Source of the DNA: Polyangium sp. 15x6
Lineage (GTDB): Bacteria > Myxococcota_A > Polyangia > Polyangiales > Polyangiaceae
Direction of reading: 5' to 3'
Length of the DNA: 57,361 nucleotides
NCBI RefSeq assembly: GCF_029960785.1
Contig: NZ_JASBQE010000076.1
Span: 1-57,361, forward strand
The notes below the pieces were generated by a model that saw nothing but the letters and a program-made list of their open reading frames with translations, had not been told where the DNA came from and did not search any database. The translations under genes and the position numbers were made by a program. Each line of letters begins with the position of its first letter. Positions within the stretch are counted from its first letter, which is position 1. Of this stretch, positions 1-8,569 are shown one piece after another.

Positions 1-2713
1 GCGCCGCCGCGCCGTCCGCGCCCGCCGCCGCGCCGTCCGCCCCGCCGGCCTTGGCCTGCGCGCCCGCGCCGGCTTGCGCGCCGTCGCCGCCCTTGCGCAC
101 GTCCTGGGCCTCTTTCATCGATTGCATCGCGGTCTTGCCGGCGTCCTTGACGATCTCCTTCGCCTTTTCGAGGCTCTTCGTCAGGTTCTCCGCCGACGCC
201 TTGATCGCGTCGCCCGTCGAATTCGCGGCCTCCACGACCTCCGCGGCCGCGGCCTGCGCGGCCTGCGCCGCCTGCGTGCAGGTGTCCGTCGCCTCCTTGG
301 CGACCGCCGTCATCTTCTCCTTCGCCGCGGCAATGACGTTCTTGGCCTTCTCGCCCTCCGTCCGCACCTCGCCCATCTGCTGGTTGAGGACGTCCGTCAA
401 TGTCTTCGCCGCGCCGTCGAACCCGGCCGCGCTCATCGCGGCCGCCGCCTGCTCCGCCGCATTGTTCACGGCCTCGGCCGCATTCACGCCCGCCGTCACC
501 GCGGCCTGCGCCGCATTCGCCGCCGACGCGATCATCCCTTCGAGGCCGCCCGACACCGCCAGATTGATCGCGCCGGCCGCGTCGAGCCCCGCGCCCGCAG
601 GGACGATGAGCGCGAGCGAGCCCTGCACCGCGCCGAAATCGCCGCGGATGCCGCCGAGGACCCCGTACGCCGCTTTTTTGATCTCCGACAGCGTCGTCCG
701 CGCCTTCAGGAGGATGTCGTCCTTCGTCGCATTGGCGAGCCCCTTGGCCAGCGTGATTTCACGCTCGACGGCCATCCGCGCGACCTCTTCGAGCTTGATG
801 AGCCGCGCCGGGATGTCGTTGACGAGCGCGTTCGTCTTCTCCTCGAACGCGGCGCCGAGATCCTTGAAGCGCTGGATCGAGGTCTCCACCGTCCTGCGAA
901 TGGAGGCGACGAGCTCGAGGACCTGGGTCTCGATGAGGTCCTTCATCTCCGAGGCGAGCTGCTTGAACCGCGCCTCGGCCGCCTTGATCGCCCCCATGAT
1001 GTCGGCGAGCGTCTTCTCGTAGAACGTCTTGCCCGCAAGGGCGAGCGCGTCGGCCGCGGCCTTGATCTGCTTCTTGCAGTTCTCGAGGTAATCGGGGATC
1101 TTCTTCGTGATCGCGTCGACGAGCGTCTTTTGCAGCTCCTCGAACGTCTTCTTGACCGCCTCGCCCTTGTCCTTGATGGACGACGCGATGCTCGTCGCGA
1201 TCTGGACGGCCTGCATCGCGAGCTTCGGCCCGAGCGCGGCGATCTGCGCGACGACCTTGATGCCCTGCGCCTGGATCTTGGGCTTCAGCAGGGTCGCCTG
1301 CATCTCGAAGTCCTTGATCAGCTTCTCCCCTTGGGCCTTCGTCTTGGTCTCGATCTGCTTGATCGCGGCCTCGCCCTTGGCCCGGATCTTGGGGATGACC
1401 GAGGTGTCCTCGGAATAACCAGCGTTGATGAAGTCGGCGAGCGCGTCGTCGTGGCCCTTCGCGCCCTCGGCCACGAGGTCCCGGACAATCTTGTCGGCGT
1501 CGAGGTTCAAGTCGGCCTGGAGCGCCTTGATCGAGGCGTTCATCTTGCCGCCGAGCTCCTCGACCGAGCCGATGACGGACTCCTCCATGGTCTGGAGGAT
1601 CTTCTTGCATTCGGTCTCGAACGTGCCGAGCAGCTCGTTCGCCGCCTTGCGGACGTCCTCGAGCGTGCCGAGGGTCAGGTCGCGGATCTGTTCGAGCAGC
1701 TTGTCGAGGAGGCGATCGAGGTCGGCCTTGATCCCCCGCACGAGCGCGAAGCCGTCGGCGAGGAGTTTGTCGACGGTGCTGGTGATCGTGAGGAGCGCCT
1801 GGTTGAGCAGCTCCGCGGTGCGCGCGACGAGCCCATGCGCGAGGTTCGAGATCTCGTCGATGGTCTTCTGGATCGCGTCATTGACCTTCGCGAGGATGTC
1901 CTGCGCGCACTGGTTGATGCGCGCGGGGACTTCGCCGATCGCGGCGCGCACGTCGCCGATCGTCTGCATGATCGTGTCGTCGGTCTGCTTGACCAGCGAC
2001 TTGAGCGTCTCGCGCGCCTGCTCGATGGAGTCCTTCGTGGCACTGCGAAGCTCGTCGACGACGGCGTCGATGTTCGCCGACATCTCGATCTTGGCGCCGT
2101 CGTGATCGGGCACCTTCGCGAGCGCGGCCTCGAACTTGCCGCGCACGTCGTCGCCAATCGCCTGGATCTTGCCGTCGATCTGGCCTTCGAGATCCCCGAG
2201 CTTCTGGTCGACGGTGTCAGCCTGCGTCTTGACCGCATCGAGGACCTTCTTGGCCTGGTCCTCGCCGAGCTGTCCGATCTCGTCGATCTTGCCCTTCGCC
2301 TGGTCAGCCGCGTTTTGAATCTGATCCTGGGCCGTCTTGACGAGCGCGTCTTTTTGCGATTCGAGCTTGCCCTCGACCTCGTCGACGAGTCCGTCGAGTT
2401 TGTCCTTGGCCGTCTTGATCGCGTCCTCGCCCATCTTCTTGAGCTCGGGCGTGATCCCTTTGAGCTTGCCCTCGGTCTCCTTGATGGCCGTGTCGATGCC
2501 GGAGGAGATGCCGTTCTTGGTCTCGTAGAGGGCCTTGTTGAGCTTGAGGATCTGCTCTTCGGCCTTGCTGATGATCTGGTTCGTGGAGTCACGGACGGTA
2601 GAGACGCCCTTCGTGACCGTGACCTCGGCCTTGTCGATCTGCTCCGTGGCGAACTTCCCGAGCTTGCTCGGAATGCTCTCCGTGGCGCCCTGGCTCTCTT
2701 CTGCAGTCGTCAT
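1..2713 (-). CDS. Very long Lys/Glu/Ala-rich helical (coiled-coil-like) protein, 3' end beyond window
   Basis: The frame stays open from an ATG at 2713 to the left edge, at least 904 codons with no stop in the window. A GAGG lies six bases upstream of the ATG. The product begins MTTAEESQGATESIPSK and is nearly all amphipathic helix, with recurring K/E/D/I/L/A patterns resembling apolipoprotein- or LEA-type helices. No signal peptide is seen. A more hydrophobic Ala/Gly-rich stretch lies about residues 660-720, and the visible end is low-complexity GADGAAA repeats. It lies downstream of tssG on the same strand, separated by a hairpin-rich 0.4 kb spacer, so it may or may not be co-transcribed. 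I do not recognise a family. A structural, cargo or length-determining role linked to the T6SS is only a guess. Codon use is as in the neighbours. Confidence 0.85.
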   Translation of the reverse strand, partial: MTTAEESQGATESIPSKLGKFATEQIDKAEVTVTKGVSTVRDSTNQIISKAEEQILKLNKALYETKNGISSGIDTAIKETEGKLKGITPELKKMGEDAIKTAKDKLDGLVDEVEGKLESQKDALVKTAQDQIQNAADQAKGKIDEIGQLGEDQAKKVLDAVKTQADTVDQKLGDLEGQIDGKIQAIGDDVRGKFEAALAKVPDHDGAKIEMSANIDAVVDELRSATKDSIEQARETLKSLVKQTDDTIMQTIGDVRAAIGEVPARINQCAQDILAKVNDAIQKTIDEISNLAHGLVARTAELLNQALLTITSTVDKLLADGFALVRGIKADLDRLLDKLLEQIRDLTLGTLEDVRKAANELLGTFETECKKILQTMEESVIGSVEELGGKMNASIKALQADLNLDADKIVRDLVAEGAKGHDDALADFINAGYSEDTSVIPKIRAKGEAAIKQIETKTKAQGEKLIKDFEMQATLLKPKIQAQGIKVVAQIAALGPKLAMQAVQIATSIASSIKDKGEAVKKTFEELQKTLVDAITKKIPDYLENCKKQIKAAADALALAGKTFYEKTLADIMGAIKAAEARFKQLASEMKDLIETQVLELVASIRRTVETSIQRFKDLGAAFEEKTNALVNDIPARLIKLEEVARMAVEREITLAKGLANATKDDILLKARTTLSEIKKAAYGVLGGIRGDFGAVQGSLALIVPAGAGLDAAGAINLAVSGGLEGMIASAANAAQAAVTAGVNAAEAVNNAAEQAAAAMSAAGFDGAAKTLTDVLNQQMGEVRTEGEKAKNVIAAAKEKMTAVAKEATDTCTQAAQAAQAAAAEVVEAANSTGDAIKASAENLTKSLEKAKEIVKDAGKTAMQSMKEAQDVRKGGDGAQAGAGAQAKAGGADGAAAGADGAAA

Positions 2714-2860
2714 AAGGCCTCAGCAGAACGATATCCCGGCGCGCAGACGCTTGACAAGCATCACTCCTTGGCTTGGGCCGCCGCGCCGGGGCGCCGCCCC
2801 GGACCCCGCGGGGGCTATTCGCCCCTCGACCCGAACCAGGGCAAGCCCTGGACTCGTGGT

Positions 2861-2889
2861 GGAAGAACTGCGCGATGCGCAGTTCTTCC
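2861..2889. repeat. 13-bp perfect hairpin, left central arm of the element
   Basis: GGAAGAACTGCGC and GCGCAGTTCTTCC form a perfect 13-bp stem around a GAT loop. Its inner core GAACTGCGC-NNN-GCGCAGTTC is shared with the hairpin at 2987-3017. There is no T-run, so it is not a classical intrinsic terminator, but it would be a very stable RNA structure. Confidence 0.85.
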
Positions 2890-2986
2890 AACGGGCCGGT
2901 GCAAGACCACGGGCAGCGTTGCCAGTCGAAATGGCAACGTGGCTGTCTTGGTTGGCAGGGTCGTTCCTGGTCTTGACTCGGCCTGT

Positions 2987-3017
2987 TCGATGAACTGCGC
3001 GGAGCGCAGTTCATCGA
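2987..3017. repeat. 14-bp perfect hairpin, right central arm of the element
   Basis: TCGATGAACTGCGC and GCGCAGTTCATCGA pair perfectly over 14 bp around a GGA loop. The nine inner stem bases equal those of the hairpin at 2861-2889 while the outer bases differ. This suggests two related copies whose stems have changed by compensating substitutions. Confidence 0.85.
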
Positions 3018-3111
3018 GCCCGGGTCCAGCGCTTGCGCTGGTCCGGGTCCAGGGGCGGATAGCCCCGGTGGGGCCTGGGGCGAAGCCCCAGCGAGGCGCC
3101 CGCGGCTTCGC

Positions 3112-4167
3112 CTACGTGGCCTCGCCGAGGCCTTTCCGAATGGCCGCACGCGACAAACGTACCTCGCGCACCCTGCCGCCGTGCTTGTTCACATTCCCGA
3201 GCCAGGCGATCTGGCCGAGGAGCGCGCACGTGGCGCGGCCGAGCTCGATCCGCGGCGCCTCGCCTTCGGCCAGCACGAGGATGAGGCTGAAGTGGAAGCG
3301 TGCGCCTGCATAAAAACGGACGAGGGAGCAGAGGGGGCGGAGCGCGTCGCCGTCGGGGAGGAATCGCAGGAATTCATCGAGCTTCATGGGGCCGATGCGC
3401 AGATCGAACGTGGATTCCTGATCCCAGAAGCGCCCTCCGAGGCATGCGTTGCGGCCGAGCGCGCGGTTCTGGCCGGATCGGCCGATCGCCGTGCGATCCG
3501 TCTCCTCGATGGGGTGAAAGGCGCCCGTCAGCGGGATGGGCTCGATGGGGACGCCGAAATGCCGGCGGAGAATGGCGACCAGACCTTCGAGCGAGCGTGA
3601 CTCGTTCGAGAGGTTCGCGGCGTGTTCGAGCAGGGCGCGATCCTGGACGGCGAGGCGGCCTTCGAGCGCCTGAAAGCCGAGGCCGAGGAGCGCGAAGAGG
3701 TGCCGCGCGGCGCCGTCTTTCTCGGGCGAGGAGACGCCCAGGCCGACGCGATGGCCCTTGCGGATGCGATAGGCGAACGAGACGAGACGGTGGTTGAAGA
3801 TGTCGAGGAAATCGCGCGCTGCGGTGTCGCCGCGGACGGCGCGCATGTAAATCGACTCGACGATCGGCGGCGGCAGCGGGCCGAGGGCGCCGCCGAGGCC
3901 GAGGAAGTTCACTTGCATCTTCGCGGGCTCGCCCTCGCGGTGCGGCGAGCGAATGCGCGCGACGTCGGTCTCGGGGAAGGCGAGCGCGATGTTCCCGGCG
4001 AATCGCACGGACTCGCGCGAGGGATCGGAGCCCTCGCCGACGGGGACGGCGTCGCCTTCCCGAAAGCGTTCGAGGAGGGAGACGGCCTGATAAAAATCGA
4101 AGGCGTGTCCCTCGTCGAAGAGCCAGGCCTCTACAGAAGGGCTCTTTCGCCAGCCGTGGGCGGCCAT
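3112..4167 (-). CDS. tssG: T6SS baseplate protein TssG
   Basis: The 351-residue product has the TssG/VasB/ImpH character: an N-terminal segment with AFDFYQAVSLLERF, then FAGNIALAFPETDV, QVNFLGLGGALGPLPPPIVE (residues about 88-107) and the mid-region GRFWDQESTFDLRIGP. TssG pairs with TssF in the wedge of the T6SS baseplate in the cytoplasm. The chosen ATG (4167) overlaps the end of tssF by 37 bases in another frame, implying translational coupling. It is the last recognisable T6SS gene of the operon; the stop lies at the edge of the hairpin element. The much longer open frame in the same phase, reaching 6162, runs antisense-like through tssF and was discarded. Confidence 0.92.
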   Translation of the reverse strand: MAAHGWRKSPSVEAWLFDEGHAFDFYQAVSLLERFREGDAVPVGEGSDPSRESVRFAGNIALAFPETDVARIRSPHREGEPAKMQVNFLGLGGALGPLPPPIVESIYMRAVRGDTAARDFLDIFNHRLVSFAYRIRKGHRVGLGVSSPEKDGAARHLFALLGLGFQALEGRLAVQDRALLEHAANLSNESRSLEGLVAILRRHFGVPIEPIPLTGAFHPIEETDRTAIGRSGQNRALGRNACLGGRFWDQESTFDLRIGPMKLDEFLRFLPDGDALRPLCSLVRFYAGARFHFSLILVLAEGEAPRIELGRATCALLGQIAWLGNVNKHGGRVREVRLSRAAIRKGLGEAT

Positions 4168-5939
4168 CGTTTCCAGACCTCCGCGCGCGAGGCGCGCTTC
4201 AGGACGAGCTCGGTGAACGCATTGATGTGCGCCTGCAAGGCGAAGAATCGGCTCAGGACCGAGGCCAGGAGGACCGGGCTCGACCCGGCGAACTGTTCGT
4301 CCGCGAGCGTGAGCGTGATTTCGAGGCCCCGGCAATATCCCCGCCACGCGTCGCTGCCGAGGCGGCGCGTGACCACGCGGCTCGAGATTTCGAGGAGCGC
4401 GTCGATCTGGCGCTCGGCGTCGGGCGCGTCGCCGAAGACGTAGGCGCGCAGGATCTCGCGGAGCGCGGCGACGCCGGTCTTGCCGTCCGTGATCGAGAGG
4501 TGGTTCTGCGAGAGGTTCGAGACGAGCCGCCAGAGCGCTTCGCCGCCCATCGGGGCCGCGCGCTGGGGGGTCGGTTTCGTGAGACAAACGATTTTCTTGG
4601 CCGGGACGGGGCGCTCGGGGGAGAGCTGCGTGTCCTTGGCGATCTCGTTCGCGAGGTCGCGGTTCGTGCAGAGGACGCCGGCGTAGACGGTCTCCGACGG
4701 GGGACGCGCGAGCTTGAAGTCGGTGTCGACGAACGTGAGCCAGACGTCGGTGCCCGGCAGGTCCTTGCGGCCCGTGGCGACGCGGCGCGCGTGCCAGAAC
4801 GCGCGGGGTCTCTCGCCCGCGCGGTGGTGCACGAAGGAGAAGAAGGGCGCGTAATCGATCTGCTTGGGCTCGCCGGGCGCCGTCGCCGCGACGCGGGTGA
4901 TCGAATGGACCTCCGTGGTCCGCTCGCGGCGCGCGTCCGCGACGAGGCGATACTCGGGCCGGGTGTGATCGACGCGGATCGGCTCGGCGCTGCGCGGGAA
5001 GAGGTTGATGATCGGGGTGCAGCCGAGCTGCAACGTCGTCTTGCGGACCGCGACGCCGGCCGGCGGCTTCTGATCGAAGAGGACGAGGATCTTCGCGTTC
5101 TTGCGCGGCGGGAGCTTCGGCAGCTCGATGTCGAAGAAATGGAACTTCTCCGGGAACGCGAAATACTCCTGCACGAGGCGATGGCCGCGGTGCGCGTGCG
5201 GCGGATACGGAAGCACGTCCTCGTTCGCCTCGAAGCCGACGGGCCGGATCTTGCCGTACGCCCAGTCCTCCGAGGGTTTTTCCCCGACCACGAGGACCTG
5301 CACGGCGTGCGCCGCGAGCAGATCGTAGAGGCGCGCCGCGCCCATGCCCCCGCCCGCGATGTGGAAGCGCAGCGAGCGCATGCCGAGTTTGTCGAGCGGG
5401 AGGCCGCCCGTCGAGATCTCGATCTCCAGCGCCGCCGCCGCGTTCGTGAGCAGCCACGAGGGGACGTCGAGGTTCTCGGGCGGGACCATGCCCGCATTGA
5501 CGATCTCGATCGGCCAGAGCGTGACCGGATACGCGGTGCGGAAATGACAGACCGGCCCGGTCGCCGAGGCCGCGAAGAGCGGCGTGTGCTTGTCGACCGT
5601 GTACCCGGAGCCGAGCTTGGCCTCCTTCGGGTCGATCTCGAACCCGGCAATCGCCATCGCCGGCACGGGACACGCGAGCTGCGGATAAAGGGCGCCGAGC
5701 AGCGAGGTCGTGTAAATCGGGAGCTCGGCCTCGATGTCCCGCGTGAGGCGCGCCGAGAGGAATGCAAAGGCCTCGACCAGGCGCTCGACGTGCGGATCGG
5801 ACGAGGCCTGGTTCGAGGTGCCGAGGCGCGCCGCGATCTTCGGGTAGTCCTTGGCGAACTCGGCGCCGCGCTCGCGCAGATACGCGAGCTCGCGCGCGTA
5901 GAGCTCGAGCATTTCCCGATCCGGATCTCCCTTGCTCAT
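4131..5939 (-). CDS. tssF: T6SS baseplate protein TssF
   Basis: The 602-residue protein has the classic TssF (VasA/ImpG) start: MLELYARELAYLRERGAEF followed by AKDYPKIAARLG, and DPHVERLVEAFAFLSARLTRDIEAEL in pieces about residues 45-75. The family is usually about 580-630 residues, so this is full length. TssF forms the baseplate wedge with TssE, TssG and TssK. Its start overlaps the tssE stop by four bases (ATGA) and its end overlaps tssG, so the three are tightly coupled. Nothing unusual in the sequence. Confidence 0.95.
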   Translation of the reverse strand: MSKGDPDREMLELYARELAYLRERGAEFAKDYPKIAARLGTSNQASSDPHVERLVEAFAFLSARLTRDIEAELPIYTTSLLGALYPQLACPVPAMAIAGFEIDPKEAKLGSGYTVDKHTPLFAASATGPVCHFRTAYPVTLWPIEIVNAGMVPPENLDVPSWLLTNAAAALEIEISTGGLPLDKLGMRSLRFHIAGGGMGAARLYDLLAAHAVQVLVVGEKPSEDWAYGKIRPVGFEANEDVLPYPPHAHRGHRLVQEYFAFPEKFHFFDIELPKLPPRKNAKILVLFDQKPPAGVAVRKTTLQLGCTPIINLFPRSAEPIRVDHTRPEYRLVADARRERTTEVHSITRVAATAPGEPKQIDYAPFFSFVHHRAGERPRAFWHARRVATGRKDLPGTDVWLTFVDTDFKLARPPSETVYAGVLCTNRDLANEIAKDTQLSPERPVPAKKIVCLTKPTPQRAAPMGGEALWRLVSNLSQNHLSITDGKTGVAALREILRAYVFGDAPDAERQIDALLEISSRVVTRRLGSDAWRGYCRGLEITLTLADEQFAGSSPVLLASVLSRFFALQAHINAFTELVLKRASRAEVWKRWPPTAGERALL

Positions 5940-6412
5940 GCGGCTCCCGGGCCCGCTTCGAGCGGCGCCTCGAACGAGAGAGGCTCACGCACCTCGTCGG
6001 TGACGAGCGTCGCCGAGAGCGCGACCACGAGGCGCGCGTGCGGCGGCGCGTCCTCGCGTCGCTTGATTTCCACGCGTACGTTCTGGAGCCTCGGCTCGTA
6101 CGCCTCGATCGTCTTTTGCACGAGGCGCACGAGGCGGCGAAGCTCCTCCGGGACGAGCGCACGGCCGCCGAGCTCGAGGTCGGGCAAACCGTAATCGATG
6201 GTCGTGCGCTGCCGGGAGAGCGCCTCGTCGCCGGAGATGGGGCTGCGGGTGCCGAGGATTCGACCGAGCTCGCGGGCCACCGAGGCGCGCAGCCCGTCTC
6301 GATCGAGGGTGCAATAGGGGACCGCTTCCTGTTTTTGAGCAGGGTTCTCGTCGACCAGCCGGTCGAACAGGGGAACCCTGCCCGCGCTCGTGGATCCCCA
6401 CGCTTTCGCCAT
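5936..6412 (-). CDS. tssE: T6SS baseplate protein TssE (gp25-like)
   Basis: The 158-residue protein shows the gp25/TssE lysozyme-like fold signature: an N-terminal LFDRLVDENP segment, then SVARELGRILGTRSP, TTIDYGLPDLELGG, and a C-terminal half with LVRLVQKTIEAYEPRLQNVRVEI. TssE joins the sheath to the baseplate. The size is typical. The gene lies 36 bases after hcp and its stop overlaps the tssF start. Confidence 0.93.
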   Translation of the reverse strand: MAKAWGSTSAGRVPLFDRLVDENPAQKQEAVPYCTLDRDGLRASVARELGRILGTRSPISGDEALSRQRTTIDYGLPDLELGGRALVPEELRRLVRLVQKTIEAYEPRLQNVRVEIKRREDAPPHARLVVALSATLVTDEVREPLSFEAPLEAGPGAA

Positions 6413-6448
6413 TCTGTCGTTCCCCTGGGACGATGAGCCGCCCTCGGG

Positions 6449-6943
6449 TTAGAGCTTCTTGTTCTGCTCGTTGTCCCAGCCCGCCTCCGCCGTGCCCTTC
6501 TTGCCGGCCGGCGAAGGTTGGCCCTGCTGGGCGTACGACCACTTGATCTTGCGATAGTTGAACGTGACCGTCTCGACGGGACGACCGCCGCTGCCGCCGC
6601 TCACCGAGACGTTCGTCAAGATCACGTCCTCGAACGTGATCTTGTAATAAAGGACCATGTCGCCGTCGTTCTTGTCGGCCTGGAAGACGGTGAGCTCGGC
6701 CTTCTTGATGTTGTCGCCGCCGCTGCACTTGAGGTTCAGCGTGGGCGAGGCGATGTCGAGGAACTTGCTGAACGTGAAGTCCTGATGCACGCAGCGGCCG
6801 TGCGCGCGCGCGTTCGCCGAGGCGCCCGCCGTGAGGGGCATCGCGACGCCGTGGGCGAAGGAGAGGATCTCGATCTTGTCCTTCCCCTGGCTCGCCGTGC
6901 TCTCGCCCTTGATACCGTCAATCTCCAAAAAACTCGTTTCCAT
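6449..6943 (-). CDS. hcp: T6SS tube protein Hcp
   Basis: The product is 164 residues from the ATG at 6943. That start has GGAGGA seven bases upstream; the open frame could begin 12 codons earlier but without a good ribosome site. The sequence METSFLEIDGIKGES, the LSFAHGVAMPL segment, the C-terminal half with FEDVILTNVSVSGG and VTFNYRKIKWSY are typical of Hcp (TssD), whose hexameric rings stack into the tube expelled by sheath contraction. Three cysteine/histidine-bearing positions (C and H in GRCVHQDF) are not catalytic. No C-terminal effector extension is present. It sits between tssC and tssE; a 103-base gap separates it from tssC. Confidence 0.95.
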   Translation of the reverse strand: METSFLEIDGIKGESTASQGKDKIEILSFAHGVAMPLTAGASANARAHGRCVHQDFTFSKFLDIASPTLNLKCSGGDNIKKAELTVFQADKNDGDMVLYYKITFEDVILTNVSVSGGSGGRPVETVTFNYRKIKWSYAQQGQPSPAGKKGTAEAGWDNEQNKKL

Positions 6944-7046
6944 CGTGCAATCCTCCGCGTCCCCGTGGACGGTCGCCACCCGCGCGCTCCGTTCGAACGC
7001 GGGGCGGCAACATCCTGATATACCCTACACCGATTCGCGAGGCCCG

Positions 7047-8549
7047 TCACGCAGCCGGCGGCGGAAGATCCGCCACGAGTCGCATCGAGACCGTGAGCTC
7101 GTTCAGCTGGAAGTGCGGCTTCAAGAAAACGACGGCACGGTACGCGCCGGGTTTGCCGGGCACGTCCGTCACGTCGATCCGCGCCTCACGCAAAGGCAGC
7201 CGCGCCTTCGTGTCCTGCCCCGCGTCGTCGTTCAGGAGCACGTAGTCCGCGATCCAGTTGTTGAGGTACGACGACACGTTGTCCTTCGTCATGAAGCTGC
7301 CGATCTTGTCGCGCATCATGACCTTGATGTAATGGGCGAACCGGCTCGTCGCGAGGATGTACGGCAGCTGCGCCGACAGGCGCGCGTTCGCCGTCGCCGA
7401 GGGCAGGTTGTACACCTTGGGCTTGTTCGCGGTCGAGCCGCCGAAGAACGCGGCCTGGCCGCTGTTCTTGCGATAGCAGAGACCAATGAAGCCGAGCTCG
7501 GAGAGCTCGTTCTCGCGGCGATCGGTGATCGCCACCTCGGTCGGCGTCTTCACCGCGAGATCACCCTCGCTCGTCTTGAAGACGTGCACCGGGAGGTTCT
7601 CGACGAGGCCGCCGCCCTCGACGCCGCGGATCGCCGCGCACCAGCCATAATGCGCGAACGCGTTCGTGATCCGCTGGCCGAGCGCGTACGCCGCGTTGCC
7701 CCAGAGGAAGTTCTTGTCCTCCGCGCCGACGTTCTCCTCGTAGACGAACCCGTCCACGGGCACGCCCTTCGGGCCATACGGCAGGCGCATGAGGACGTGC
7801 GGCAGGACGAGGCCGACATAACGGCTGTCCTCGCTCTCGCGGAACTCCTTCCACTTGATGAGCTGCGTGCTCTCGAAGAGCTTCGCGAGATCACCGGGCA
7901 CGCCGATCTGGCCGAAGTTCTCCATGTCGAAGAGGTGCGGGCTCGCCGCCGAGATGAAGGGCGCGTGCGCCGCCGCCGCGACCTTCGAAAGCTCGGTCAA
8001 GAGGCCGACGTCCGGGTTCGAACCGTCGAACTCGTAGTCGCCGAGGAGCAGGCCGTAGGGCGCGCCGCCGAACGTGCCGTACTCCTCCTCGTAAACCTTC
8101 TTGAAGAGCGAGCTGCGATCGAACTCGGGCGAGGCCTCGAAATCCTTGCGGAGCTCGTCCTTGCGGACGTTCATCACGCGAATCTTGAGGCGCGTGCTCG
8201 TCTCCGTGTTCATGACGAGGTAGTGCAGCCCCCGCCACCGCGACTCGAGAACCTGGAACTCGGGCGCGTGCAGGATCGCGTCGAGCTGCTTGCCGATGAT
8301 CTCGTCGATCTCGTTGATGCGATCCTGAATGGCCGCGACCGCGCCGAGATCGAGGGCCCGCTGCTTGTCGTTCGGATCGCGCTCGTCGAGGATCTGCTGG
8401 CAGAACTCCCCGATGATGTCGCGCGCGTGCTTCTTCTGGACGGGGTTGTCCCCGCGGACCATCGCGCCCTCGGCGAGGATCTGATCGATGATGGAAGCGC
8501 CGTCCGCGCTCGAGGCGATGAGTTGCTTGACGCTCACTGTGTCCGGCAT
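7047..8549 (-). CDS. tssC: T6SS contractile sheath large subunit TssC
   Basis: The 500-residue protein is a standard TssC (VipB/ImpC): N-terminal DLGAVAAIQDRINEIDEIIG, the motif LESRWRGLHYLVMNTE, GDYEF, LPYGPKGVPVDGFVYEE, and a C-terminal ARFAHYIKVMMRDKIGSFM plus a domain ending VSMRLVADLP. With TssB it forms the cytoplasmic contractile sheath. The ATG has GGAGGG about eight bases upstream. It follows tssB after 20 bases. Confidence 0.97.
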   Translation of the reverse strand: MPDTVSVKQLIASSADGASIIDQILAEGAMVRGDNPVQKKHARDIIGEFCQQILDERDPNDKQRALDLGAVAAIQDRINEIDEIIGKQLDAILHAPEFQVLESRWRGLHYLVMNTETSTRLKIRVMNVRKDELRKDFEASPEFDRSSLFKKVYEEEYGTFGGAPYGLLLGDYEFDGSNPDVGLLTELSKVAAAAHAPFISAASPHLFDMENFGQIGVPGDLAKLFESTQLIKWKEFRESEDSRYVGLVLPHVLMRLPYGPKGVPVDGFVYEENVGAEDKNFLWGNAAYALGQRITNAFAHYGWCAAIRGVEGGGLVENLPVHVFKTSEGDLAVKTPTEVAITDRRENELSELGFIGLCYRKNSGQAAFFGGSTANKPKVYNLPSATANARLSAQLPYILATSRFAHYIKVMMRDKIGSFMTKDNVSSYLNNWIADYVLLNDDAGQDTKARLPLREARIDVTDVPGKPGAYRAVVFLKPHFQLNELTVSMRLVADLPPPAA

Positions 8550-8569
8550 GTTCGTACCCTCCGCGCGGC

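Larger units (their letters stand above)
2786..3091. repeat. Palindrome-of-palindromes intergenic element
   Basis: This 0.3 kb spacer is a run of hairpins arranged as a mirror image. Left to right: CCGGGGC-GCC-GCCCCGG (2786-2802), GGGGC-TATTC-GCCCC (2811-2825), CCAGGGC-AA-GCCCTGG (2836-2851), a 13-bp stem (2861-2889), CGTTGCCA/TGGCAACG (2917-2939), a 14-bp stem (2987-3017), CCAGCGC-TT-GCGCTGG (3026-3041), GGGGC-GGATA-GCCCC (3052-3066) and CTGGGGC-GAA-GCCCCAG (3075-3091). The outer arms are imperfect inverted copies of each other. No gene fits. It resembles a REP/BIME- or MITE-like element; it could terminate or attenuate transcription after tssG. Confidence 0.85.

Noticed and set aside
2861-2889. 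Classical intrinsic terminator after tssG
   Set aside because: The stem is strong but there is no T-tract, and it is part of a larger mirrored repeat element.
2589-3149. Minus-strand open frame through the hairpin element
   Set aside because: The sequence is explained by inverted repeats; the product has no domain and overlaps the start of the helical gene.
74-3313. Plus-strand open frame of 1079 codons at the left edge
   Set aside because: It is antisense to the long helical gene and runs through the hairpin element; its product is Arg/Leu/Asp-rich with no domain, typical of GC shadows.
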